From Alistipes montrealensis (GTDB taxonomy: Bacteria > Bacteroidota > Bacteroidia > Bacteroidales > Rikenellaceae): DNA of 64,000 nt. The stretch is taken from assembly GCF_018362775.1 (NCBI RefSeq), contig NZ_JAGYXY010000004.1:1-64000 (forward strand), given 5' to 3'. Position numbers and translations under genes: made by a program. The notes under the pieces are model-generated. The model searched no databases and was not told the origin of the DNA. It saw only the letters and a program-made list of their open reading frames with translations. Shown one piece after another: positions 48,198-56,150 of the stretch. Positions within the stretch are counted from its first letter, which is position 1. Each line of letters opens with the position of its first letter.

Positions 48198-50507
48198 ATG
48201 AAACGACATATCCTGTCGGGGCTCCTTGCGGTGTGCCTGACTGTCTCCGGCGTGATGGGCGCCGATGCGCCGCGCAAGGGCACGGACGCGAATCTTTTCG
48301 GCCACGTTGTGGACCGTGAAACCCATGAACACATTCCCTATGCCTCGGTAGCTGTCGTCGGTACGGCTTTCGGCACGACGACCGATGCTTCGGGGCACTA
48401 TTTCCTGAAAAACCTTCCTGTCGGCGAACTGACGCTCGAAGTCCGTGCGTTGGGCTATGCCGCGGCGCAGATGGCCGTCACGCTGAAACAGGGCCAGACG
48501 CTGGAACTCAATTTCGAGGTGGCGCAGAGCGGCATTTCGATGGACGAAGTGGTCGTCTCGGCCAGCCGTTCGGCGACGCTGCGGCGCGAAGCTCCTGCGC
48601 TGGTAAGCGTGCTGGACGCGGGGTTGTTCGAACGGGCCAATGCCTCGTGCCTGGCGCAGGGGCTCGCCTTCCAGCCTGGTGTGCGCGTCGAGGACGACTG
48701 TCAGAACTGTGGCTTTACACAGGTTCGCATCAACGGTCTCGACGGCCATTATTCCCAGATCCTGGTCGACTCGCACCCGGTCTTTTCGGCCCTGACGGGC
48801 GTTTACGGGCTGGAACAGATTCCGGCCAACATGATCGAGCGGGTCGAGGTGCTGCGCGGCGGCGGATCGGCGCTCTACGGTTCGTCGGCCATCGGCGGGA
48901 CGATCAACATTATCACGAAGGAACCGACGCGCAGTTCGGCCCAGTTGTCGCATACGCTGACTTCGCTCGGGGGCAGCAACTCCTACGACAACAACACGAT
49001 GCTCAACGCCTCGATCGTCTCCGAAAGCGGCCGTGCCGGCATCAGCGTCTTCGGCCAGAGCCGCCACCGGTCGGGCTACGACCACGACGGCGACGGATTC
49101 ACCGAACTGCCTGTCATCAACAGCCAGTCGGTCGGCATGCGTTCGTTTTTCCGTACGGGGGCCTATTCGCGCATCACGGCCCAGTTTCACCACATCGACG
49201 AGTACCGCCGGGGCGGCGACCTGCTGAAGCAACCTCCCCACGAAGCCTTTGTCGCCGAGCAGACCGACCATGCGATCGATGGCGGAAGCCTCTCGTTCGA
49301 CATCTCGTCGGCCGATCGCAGCAACCGCTTCAACGCCTACGCTTCGTTCCAGAATACGGCCCGCAAGAGCTACTACGGTAGTAATCAGGATCTCGACGCC
49401 TACGGCACGACGCACGATTTGACCGTCGCCGCGGGCATGCAGTATATTCACGCTTTCCGGAAACTGCTGTTCATGCCTTCGGAGCTGACGCTCGGCACGG
49501 AGTACAGCTACGACGACCTTTCGGACCGTTCGATCGGTTACGATATCCATACCGACCAGACGGTGCACATCGTCGGGGCCTATCTCCAGAACGAATGGAA
49601 GACCAAAAAGTGGTCGCTGCTCATCGGCGGCCGTCTCGACAAGCACAACCTCGTGGACCATGCGATCTTCAGCCCCCGCGCCAATATCCGCTTCAACCCT
49701 TCGGAATCGGTGAACCTGCGCGTGAGTTACGCCGGGGGCTACCGCGCCCCGCAGGCCTTCGACGAGGATATGCACATCGCCATCGTGGGCGGCGAGCGGG
49801 TCCGCATCCGGCTGGCCGACGACCTGAAGGAGGAGCGTTCGCACAGTGTGAGCCTTTCGGCCGACCTCTACCATTCGTTCGGCAGCGTACAGACCAACCT
49901 GCTCGTCGAGGGATTTTATACGAAACTCGACGACGTGTTTGCCCTGCGCGACATCGAGGATACGGCCGACGGCGGCAAGGTCAAAGAGCGTTACAACGGC
50001 TCGGGCGCTACGGTGCGGGGGCTGAATGCCGAAGGCCGGGCGATTTTCACCCGCTGGTTCGAGTTGCAGGCCGGCGTGACGTGGCAGCGGAGCCGCTATG
50101 CCGAACCCGAATACTGGAGTGAGGACAAGACGGTCCCGCCCGTGCGCCGGATGTTCCGCACGCCCGACCTTTACGGTTATTTCACCGCATCGTTCAAGCC
50201 CCTGCGCAACTTTACGGCCGACGTGACCGGAACCTGCACGGGCGAGATGCTCGTGCAGCACATGACCGGTTCGGGTGTGGAGCAGGACGTGGCCGTTACG
50301 ACGCCCTCGTTCTGCGACGTGAACCTGCGCCTTGCATACGACCTGCGGATTTATAAAGAGATCACCCTCCAACTTTACGGCGGGGTGCAGAACCTGTTCA
50401 ACGCCTACCAGAAGGATTTCGACAAGGGCGTGGACCGCGACTCGGGTTATATCTACGGTCCTTCGCTTCCGCGCAGTTGGTTTATCGGCGCCAAGGTCAG
50501 TTTCTGA
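48198..50507 (+). CDS. TonB-dependent outer-membrane receptor
   Basis: 769 residues: signal peptide (MKRHILSGLLAVCLTVSG), a carboxypeptidase-regulatory-like domain (ANLFGHVVDRETHEHIPYAS), a plug (about 120-260) with VRINGLDGHYSQILVDSHP and GGGSALYGSSAIGGTINI, and a beta barrel to the end (SFIGAKVSF). A Cys pair (CQNC, residues 168 and 171) in the plug is unusual and recalls haem or metal receptors. It imports a large or metal-containing ligand powered by TonB; the ligand is unknown. The preceding small His/Cys protein may be a partner. Confidence 0.93.
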   Translation: MKRHILSGLLAVCLTVSGVMGADAPRKGTDANLFGHVVDRETHEHIPYASVAVVGTAFGTTTDASGHYFLKNLPVGELTLEVRALGYAAAQMAVTLKQGQTLELNFEVAQSGISMDEVVVSASRSATLRREAPALVSVLDAGLFERANASCLAQGLAFQPGVRVEDDCQNCGFTQVRINGLDGHYSQILVDSHPVFSALTGVYGLEQIPANMIERVEVLRGGGSALYGSSAIGGTINIITKEPTRSSAQLSHTLTSLGGSNSYDNNTMLNASIVSESGRAGISVFGQSRHRSGYDHDGDGFTELPVINSQSVGMRSFFRTGAYSRITAQFHHIDEYRRGGDLLKQPPHEAFVAEQTDHAIDGGSLSFDISSADRSNRFNAYASFQNTARKSYYGSNQDLDAYGTTHDLTVAAGMQYIHAFRKLLFMPSELTLGTEYSYDDLSDRSIGYDIHTDQTVHIVGAYLQNEWKTKKWSLLIGGRLDKHNLVDHAIFSPRANIRFNPSESVNLRVSYAGGYRAPQAFDEDMHIAIVGGERVRIRLADDLKEERSHSVSLSADLYHSFGSVQTNLLVEGFYTKLDDVFALRDIEDTADGGKVKERYNGSGATVRGLNAEGRAIFTRWFELQAGVTWQRSRYAEPEYWSEDKTVPPVRRMFRTPDLYGYFTASFKPLRNFTADVTGTCTGEMLVQHMTGSGVEQDVAVTTPSFCDVNLRLAYDLRIYKEITLQLYGGVQNLFNAYQKDFDKGVDRDSGYIYGPSLPRSWFIGAKVSF

Positions 50508-50526
50508 TACCGCGCTTCCGGGTACG

Positions 50527-50560
50527 AAAAAGCCGCTCCGACAATTCGGAGCGGCTTTTT
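50527..50560. terminator. Bidirectional hairpin between the TonB receptor and mdh
   Basis: AAAAGCCGCTCCGA pairs with TTCGGAGCGGCTTTT around a 3-base loop; A and T runs on both sides let it end both converging genes. Confidence 0.9.
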
Positions 50561-50611
50561 GGATATATCGGGTTTCGGCGCGGCGAATGCCTTGCCCTTC
50601 CCGGCTGTGAA

Positions 50612-51553
50612 TTAGAGCGCCTTGATCTCGTGCAGGACGTTGTTGGTCTTGCGAACGGCGTCAGCCGAAGCGGCGAACTTCTCGGCCTCTTCCTTCGTGA
50701 GGTCGATCTTCACGATCTTCTCGATGCCCTTGCGGCCGATGATCGCGGGAACGCCGATGCAGATGTCCTTCTGGCCGTATTCGCCGTCGAGGTAGCAGCA
50801 GCAGGGAACCATCTTCTTCTGGTCGTTGAGGATAGCCTCTACCATCATTGCTGCGCCGGCTCCGGGAGCATACCAGGCCGAAGTGCCGATGAGTTTGGTC
50901 AGCGTAGCGCCGCCTACCATCGTGTTGGCAACGACCTCCTCGAGTTTCTTCTTCGAAGCGAACTGCGAAACGGGAACACCGTTTACGGTAGCCTTCGATA
51001 CGAGCGGAATCATCGTCGTGTCGCCGTGGCCGCCGATGACCATGCCGTCGACGTTGTTGATGTTAGCGCCCGTAGCCTTGGCCAGGTAGCACTTGAAACG
51101 AGCCGAGTCCAGTGCGCCGCCCATGCCGATGATACGGTTCTTCGGGAGTCCCGAAGCCTTCAGGGCCAGGTAGGTCAGCGTGTCCATCGGGTTGGCGACC
51201 ACGATGATGATGGCGCGGGGCGAGTATTTGATGACGTTCTCGATAACGCCCTTCATGATGCCGGCGTTCGTGCCGATCAGTTCCTCGCGGGTCATGCCCG
51301 GCTTGCGGGGAATGCCCGAGGTGATGACTACAACGTCCGAATTGGCCGTCATCTTGTAATCGTTGGTTGCGCCGACGAGCTTCGTGTCGAAGTCCATCAG
51401 TGTCGAGCACTGGTACATGTCCAGCATCTTGCCTTCCGAGAGGCCTTCTTTGATGTCGATGAGGACAACTTCGCTCGCCACTTCGCGGCAAGCCATTACG
51501 TTTGCACAGGTTGCACCTACGGCGCCTGCACCTACGACAGTAACTTTTGACAT
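50612..51553 (-). CDS. mdh: Malate dehydrogenase
   Basis: 313 residues from the ATG at 51553 (MSKVTVVGAGAVGATCAN), the LDH-like MDH group. NAD site GAGAVGATCAN, DIKEGLSEGKMLDM with the NAD-selecting Asp, substrate Arg in GIPRKPGMTREELIGTN, and catalytic His in GGHGDTTM. It interconverts malate and oxaloacetate. A repeat element lies 60 to 120 bases upstream; no exact -7 box was found. Confidence 0.96.
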   Translation of the reverse strand: MSKVTVVGAGAVGATCANVMACREVASEVVLIDIKEGLSEGKMLDMYQCSTLMDFDTKLVGATNDYKMTANSDVVVITSGIPRKPGMTREELIGTNAGIMKGVIENVIKYSPRAIIIVVANPMDTLTYLALKASGLPKNRIIGMGGALDSARFKCYLAKATGANINNVDGMVIGGHGDTTMIPLVSKATVNGVPVSQFASKKKLEEVVANTMVGGATLTKLIGTSAWYAPGAGAAMMVEAILNDQKKMVPCCCYLDGEYGQKDICIGVPAIIGRKGIEKIVKIDLTKEEAEKFAASADAVRKTNNVLHEIKAL

Positions 51554-51618
51554 AACAGTAAGTATTTGTGTTAATTGTTCGTTTCGTTTCTTCCGGGCCT
51601 GCCCGTTCGCGATTTTCG

Positions 51619-51672
51619 GCCGCGTTTGCAAATCTGACCCTCCCCTGAATCCCCTCCTCGGAGGGGACTTTA
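51619..51672 (-). repeat. Intergenic repeat, copy B
   Basis: On the minus strand this reads a CCCCTCC/GGAGGGG hairpin, then AGGGTCAGATTTGCAAACGC and CGGC. It aligns along its length with copy C (58321) and shares the core with copy A (48111). It sits between mdh and gcvH. Confidence 0.65.
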
Positions 51673-51749
51673 TCCGACGTTTTACAGGGTAACTCGTTGC
51701 AACGCGAAACTCCCGAATGTATAATTCGGTTTCGCCTGTCGCCCCTAAA

Positions 51750-51768
51750 GACCGCTTCTTAAGCGGAC
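51750..51768 (-). terminator. Weak hairpin at the end of gcvH
   Basis: CCGCTT/AAGCGG with a 3-base loop overlaps the gcvH stop; on the minus strand it is followed by TCTTTA. Low support. Confidence 0.3.
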
Positions 51769-52145
51769 TATCCGATCAGTTTCTCGTAGTCGGCGGCGCT
51801 CAGCAGGGCGTCGTACTCGCTCTTGTCGGCGATTTTGACCTTGATGAGCCAGCCTTCGCCGTATGCGTCCTTGTTGACGACGGCGGGATCGGCGTCTACG
51901 GCTTCGTTGAACTCCAGGATTTCACCGCCCACGGGCAGGAATGCGTCGCTTACGGTTTTCACGGCTTCGATCGAGCCGAAAACTTCGCCTGCCGAGAGCG
52001 TCTCGCCGACGGTCGGAACGTCTACGAAGACGATGTCGCCCAACTGGCTCTGTGCAAAGTCGGTGATGCCGATAACGGCTACGTCGCCCTCGATGCGACA
52101 CCACTCGTGGTCGCTGGAGTATTTCAGATTTGCAGGTACGTTCAT
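51768..52145 (-). CDS. gcvH: Glycine cleavage system H protein
   Basis: 125 residues from the ATG at 52145. The lipoylated lysine is in GSIEAVKTVSD, and SSDHEWCRIEGDVAVIGIT plus GDIVFVDVPTVGETL match GcvH. It shuttles the aminomethyl group between P, T and L proteins. No gcvT or gcvP lies in the window, so it is a stand-alone gene with its own promoter. Confidence 0.95.
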   Translation of the reverse strand: MNVPANLKYSSDHEWCRIEGDVAVIGITDFAQSQLGDIVFVDVPTVGETLSAGEVFGSIEAVKTVSDAFLPVGGEILEFNEAVDADPAVVNKDAYGEGWLIKVKIADKSEYDALLSAADYEKLIG

Positions 52146-52187
52146 ATTATCCTTAATATTTGATTTAAAATTAGCGGTTTTACGATG

Positions 52188-52218
52188 CAAATATAACTGT
52201 TATTTCTGTAACAGCAAA
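52188..52218 (-). promoter_or_regulatory. Full -33/-7 promoter of gcvH
   Basis: Minus strand TTTG (52215-52218), 19-base spacer, TATATTTG (52188-52195); 42 bases before the ATG. Confidence 0.75.
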
Positions 52219-52336
52219 AGACTTTTACACTATTTTAGCATATATTTTTTCTGCGATATATTTTGGTTTATTGCCGGAAATTGACTAATTTTAAAATAGA
52301 TATGTTCCTTGGTTTAAAATCGTCATTTGCTTGCTT

Positions 52337-53794
52337 ATGAAGAGGAGTTTTTTACTCAATGCATCCTTGCTGACCTTGGTCGTTCTGTCCGCCTTGTTTT
52401 CCTGTTCGAAAAGTCCGCAGGTTTCTGAAAAAATCCTGCCGGACAGTCCGTCGGGGTTCTCTCTTGCCGAGATAAAGCGATCGTTCGAATCGGATTATGC
52501 GGCTGTACCGCAGACTCGGGCGGATGGAGAATTCGATGAATCCGAAATCCTGTCGCCAGGCTGGATAACTCCCTTATGGGATTCCGTTTCGGTTTATTAC
52601 GACGAACATCTTTTTCAGGCTGGTGTTGTGTTCGAAGCCCGGTATGGATACCGTTTGCTGCGCCGGGACGATACTGGTCTGCCGGAACTTTTTCCGATGC
52701 CGAGCCGTTTGATTGTGCTGAAAGATTCCGATACCGATGAAACGGCATCTTATCTGCGCTTCTTTATTCCGGATGCCGGTTGCGGCGAGTCGGATGCCGG
52801 GAACGGCTTTTCAGGACTGGTTCTCTATACGATGCTTTCGGGTTGTCCGGTCAGTGTCGGTAAATTCAGCGGCGGAGTTCTGTCCGAGTCGGCATCGCTT
52901 TGGGACGATTCGCGGACTATAGAGGAAAATGTCGATAAAATAATCGGACTCCTTCCGGATATATGTGTTGCAAGAGTGCGGCCGAGGTCGGTTACGCGGG
53001 GGATTGACGGCAACAATCTGATAGAAGACGTGGTAATTGTAGGCCATGCGCCGATCAATGTCTTCGACGACTTGATATCAATGGGTCCGGCGATTCCGCC
53101 GATTGAGCCTCCTTTTGGTGGTATTGACTTCGGGGGCAACAGCGGGGGCGGAGGTGGAAATTCCGATTCGGGAGGATCATCCGGTGCTTCTTATCCGAAG
53201 AATCCCAAGATAACGATGGATAAGCCGACCGTTAGAGCGGTGCTCGATTCCTTATACAACGATTGTATGGGGCAGTTGTTGATCAATGCCATCGGGAAAT
53301 CGGTTACGATAACGTCCGGATATTTTGGCGGGTCTAGTGTAAGGCCGGTCGTCTATGATCTTCCTACCGGGCCGTTGATTACCGGTTATAACGTAGAGAT
53401 AGGCTTCAGATGCGATCCCCTGTCGGTTATGGAAGAACTGATGCATGTTTATCAATACCAGCGGCTGGGCATCGTTGACTTCCAGGACGCAAAGATGAAC
53501 AACGAGGTCGAAGCCAAACTTGCGTGGTATATGTATAGGGAGAGAACCGGCAGTAAAATAAGTATTGGAAATGCACTTGGCGGAAATAAGGGGATATTCT
53601 ACTTTGATCGTATGAATGATTTTGTACTCAATAACGATCTGGAGAATCCTGCGTTCGCTGAAATCTACGAAAATGTCGTCGGGGTGTTGCGGACTGTCGG
53701 AGCGTATAGGAATGAAGACCGTTATCCATTCGATCCGGGTAAAATGAATGTGGAAAACTTATTGGAATTGTTGAAAGATTGTATAAATAAATAG
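52337..53794 (+). CDS. Secreted lipoprotein with an EExxH motif, unknown function
   Basis: 485 residues from the ATG at 52337. A lipoprotein signal ends in LSALFSC (acylated Cys near residue 23). The middle has a glycine/serine-rich linker (NSGGGGGNSDSGGSSGAS). The C-terminal part has MEELMHVYQYQRLG and, about 20 residues on, NNEVEAKLAWYMY, an E-E-x-x-H ... E-x-E-A arrangement like a zincin whose first His is Glu. It is exported and probably surface or periplasmic. Activity is unproven. The next gene starts 1 base later, so the two form a pair. Confidence 0.75.
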   Translation: MKRSFLLNASLLTLVVLSALFSCSKSPQVSEKILPDSPSGFSLAEIKRSFESDYAAVPQTRADGEFDESEILSPGWITPLWDSVSVYYDEHLFQAGVVFEARYGYRLLRRDDTGLPELFPMPSRLIVLKDSDTDETASYLRFFIPDAGCGESDAGNGFSGLVLYTMLSGCPVSVGKFSGGVLSESASLWDDSRTIEENVDKIIGLLPDICVARVRPRSVTRGIDGNNLIEDVVIVGHAPINVFDDLISMGPAIPPIEPPFGGIDFGGNSGGGGGNSDSGGSSGASYPKNPKITMDKPTVRAVLDSLYNDCMGQLLINAIGKSVTITSGYFGGSSVRPVVYDLPTGPLITGYNVEIGFRCDPLSVMEELMHVYQYQRLGIVDFQDAKMNNEVEAKLAWYMYRERTGSKISIGNALGGNKGIFYFDRMNDFVLNNDLENPAFAEIYENVVGVLRTVGAYRNEDRYPFDPGKMNVENLLELLKDCINK

Positions 53795-53795
53795 G

Positions 53796-54434
53796 ATGAT
53801 GAAAAATTATATCTTGTTGTTGGCATTGACCTTTGCGACCGGAGCTTATTGCCAAAACCCGTATCAGGGCGTTACGGTAGTCTCTGCGGATGGAATTACC
53901 TTTGAGGTTGACTTTCGTTGGAATGGTTTTCTTCTGTCAAATACGGCCAATATTTATGCAGGTGAAGCAAACTGGCGCTATAAAGATGGTCGAGAACTGG
54001 AGACGGAAGACGAATATGCGGTTATAGACGGTAGCATGAAGCCTGGCGTTGAAAACCTGGCGCTCCGTAAGTCTCTTCCGGATTCGGTTATTCTCTCGCT
54101 ACGTTCCTATAAATATAGCCCTATGACAATTTTTTACGTAATTGGTCCGGATGGCGATACGTTGGAGGTTTCATTTATCATGAATGCTGTTCCGGAGTTG
54201 CTGTCCCTGCCTCCGGAAACCTTTGCGCTGTTGGAGCATAATCTGAAAAAATATGTGAAATGGGAGGTTAACAAGTACGGTCAACAACTTGAATTTATGC
54301 AAACCTCAAGTTTTGTACATTTTCAAAAAGTTCCGCTCAACAGTGAGGTTCCCCCGAGAAATCCGAATATTGGCGGGGGCCTTGACAGTAACTTTGATAC
54401 GGATCTTGGCGGGGATTATGAGGGCGTGAGGTGA
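53796..54434 (+). CDS. Secreted protein of unknown function, partner of the EExxH lipoprotein
   Basis: 212 residues (ATG at 53796; a second ATG at 53799) with a signal peptide (MMKNYILLLALTFATGAYC). The mature protein has beta-rich segments (GVTVVSADGITFEVDFRWNG), a helix-like VKWEVNKYGQQLEFMQ and a glycine/asparagine-rich tail. I do not recognise a family. It starts 1 base after the lipoprotein stop and is closed by a strong hairpin, so both are cotranscribed and likely act together outside the inner membrane. Confidence 0.7.
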   Translation: MMKNYILLLALTFATGAYCQNPYQGVTVVSADGITFEVDFRWNGFLLSNTANIYAGEANWRYKDGRELETEDEYAVIDGSMKPGVENLALRKSLPDSVILSLRSYKYSPMTIFYVIGPDGDTLEVSFIMNAVPELLSLPPETFALLEHNLKKYVKWEVNKYGQQLEFMQTSSFVHFQKVPLNSEVPPRNPNIGGGLDSNFDTDLGGDYEGVR

Positions 54435-54464
54435 TTGTATCCCAAGAAACGACTCTGTTTGAGA

Positions 54465-54500
54465 AAACAGAACCGGAATCTGTCAGATTCCGGTTCTTTG
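54465..54500. terminator. Bidirectional hairpin between the secreted pair and birA
   Basis: A 13-bp stem AGAACCGGAATCT / AGATTCCGGTTCT with loop GTC, followed by T, between converging stops at 54434 and 54502. Confidence 0.85.
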
Positions 54501-54501
54501 C

Positions 54502-55230
54502 CTATTGCGTTTTTTCGATCACGAACTCGATCTCCTTGAACAGGTATTCGCGGAGCGAGCCGTCGGCGTGCCGCAAGAGGAGTTCGCCCGTGGGGCGTAC
54601 CCCTTCGATGGCAGCCTCGGTCGGCGTGCCGTCGGGGTAGCGGTAGGTGTGGCGTTCGCCCAGCCGGTACATCCGTTCGCGGTAGTCGCGCTGGAGGGTT
54701 TCCCGCTCGCCCCGCTCGAGTTGCGCATAGCGGGTTCCGATGTGTTTCCCGAAGGCTTCGAGCACCTCGCTGCGGTCGAACGTGCGGCCTGCAGCCACGG
54801 CCATCGAAACGGGGTTGGGAAGCGCCGGGTCGAACTCCGTCTGGTTGACGTTGATGCCGATGCCGACGATCGTACGCATGAGCATCGAGCCGGAATAGCT
54901 GTGTTCGATCAGGATGCCGACGAGTTTCCGATCCCCGGCGTAGATGTCGTTGGTCCACTTGATGCGCGTCGCGATGCCGAATTGGGCGAACGTGTCCGTC
55001 AGGGCGAGGGCCACGGCTTCATTGAGCAGGAACTGCTCGCCGGCGGGCATGAACGTCGGTTCGAGCACCAGCGAGAAGGTGAGGTTCAGTCCCTCGGCGC
55101 TCAGCCACGCATGGCCCCGCTGGCCGCGTCCGGCGGTCTGCCGCTCGGCCCAGATGATGTCGCCGTGGCGGTATTTCGGCCCGCGCGCGTCGTCGTTGGT
55201 CGAAGTTGTTTCCGAAATGCGGTAAAGCAT
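54502..55230 (-). CDS. birA: Biotin-[acetyl-CoA-carboxylase] ligase
   Basis: 242 residues, catalytic domain only; there is no N-terminal helix-turn-helix, so it should not repress biotin genes. Biotin-binding GRGQRGHAWLSAEGLNLTFS, IKWTNDIYAGDRKLVGILIE and a short C-terminal cap are visible. It biotinylates carboxylase subunits. It begins 3 bases after dapD ends and shares its promoter. Confidence 0.94.
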   Translation of the reverse strand: MLYRISETTSTNDDARGPKYRHGDIIWAERQTAGRGQRGHAWLSAEGLNLTFSLVLEPTFMPAGEQFLLNEAVALALTDTFAQFGIATRIKWTNDIYAGDRKLVGILIEHSYSGSMLMRTIVGIGINVNQTEFDPALPNPVSMAVAAGRTFDRSEVLEAFGKHIGTRYAQLERGERETLQRDYRERMYRLGERHTYRYPDGTPTEAAIEGVRPTGELLLRHADGSLREYLFKEIEFVIEKTQ

Positions 55231-55233
55231 GGC

Positions 55234-56061
55234 TTATACCGATACGCCGAAATCGCGCAGGGCGTCGTTCAGCGAGGTTTTCTTGTCGGTGGACTCCTTG
55301 CGCTGGCCGATGATCAGGGCGCACGTGACGCTGTATTCGCCGGCCGGGAACTGTTTGCGGTAGCTGCCCGGGACGACCACCGAACGCGGCGGCACATACC
55401 CTTTGTAGGTGACGGGTTCGGGGCCTGTTACGTCGATGATGTGCGTCGAACCGGTGATTACGGTGTTCGAGCCGAGCACCGCCTCGCGGCAGATATGTGC
55501 GCCTTCGACCACGATGCAGCGTGAGCCGATAAAACAACTGTCTTCGATAATTACGGGTGCGGCCTGCACGGGTTCCAGTACGCCGCCGATGCCTACGCCG
55601 CCCGAGAGGTGGACGTGCTTGCCGATCTGGGCGCACGAACCTACCGTGGCCCATGTGTCGACCATCGTGCCGGTGTCGACATAGGCGCCTATGTTCACGT
55701 ACGAAGGCATCAGGATGGCTCCCGGGGCGATATAAGCGCCGTAGCGCGCCACGGCGTGGGGCACGACGCGCACGCCCAGTTGTTCGTAGCCGTGCTTGAG
55801 TTCCATCTTGTCGTACCACTCCAGTTCGCCCGCCTCCATCTTGCGCATGGGCTGGATCGGGAAGTAGAGGATCACGGCTTTCTTGACCCACTCGTTGACT
55901 TTCCATTCGCTTTTGGCGAGGTCTACGGGTTCTGCGGTGCGGAGTTCGCCTTTGTCCACCAGTTCGACGACCTGCCGCACGGCCTGCTGCGTGGCGGGGT
56001 CCTGGAGCAGCGCGCGGTTGTCCCACGCCTGCTCGATTATCGTTTTGAGTTCGTTATTCAT
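55234..56061 (-). CDS. dapD: Tetrahydrodipicolinate N-succinyltransferase
   Basis: 275 residues. Left-handed beta-helix hexapeptide repeats run through the middle (ILMPSYVNIGAYVDTGTMV, GVGIGGVLEPVQAAPVIIED), typical of DapD, with AGEYSVTCALIIGQRKEST near the end. It succinylates tetrahydrodipicolinate in lysine/meso-diaminopimelate synthesis, feeding peptidoglycan. Divergent from the prolyl oligopeptidase gene. Bacteroidetes more often use the aminotransferase route, so the succinylase branch is notable but not rare. Confidence 0.94.
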   Translation of the reverse strand: MNNELKTIIEQAWDNRALLQDPATQQAVRQVVELVDKGELRTAEPVDLAKSEWKVNEWVKKAVILYFPIQPMRKMEAGELEWYDKMELKHGYEQLGVRVVPHAVARYGAYIAPGAILMPSYVNIGAYVDTGTMVDTWATVGSCAQIGKHVHLSGGVGIGGVLEPVQAAPVIIEDSCFIGSRCIVVEGAHICREAVLGSNTVITGSTHIIDVTGPEPVTYKGYVPPRSVVVPGSYRKQFPAGEYSVTCALIIGQRKESTDKKTSLNDALRDFGVSV

Positions 56062-56084
56062 GGTCTGTTGTTGTTTTCGAAAGC

Positions 56085-56092
56085 CAAAGTTA
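56085..56092 (-). promoter_or_regulatory. TAnnTTTG -7 box for dapD-birA
   Basis: Minus strand TAACTTTG, 23 bases before the dapD ATG. It forms an imperfect inverted repeat with the box at 56114. Confidence 0.6.
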
Positions 56093-56113
56093 CTGAAAAT
56101 ATCGAATTTTTCA

Positions 56114-56121
56114 TAACTTTG
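56114..56121 (+). promoter_or_regulatory. TAnnTTTG -7 box for the S9 peptidase
   Basis: TAACTTTG, 29 bases before the ATG, facing the dapD box. Confidence 0.6.
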
Positions 56122-56150
56122 CCCCGATCATCACCCAAACGGTTCAATAT

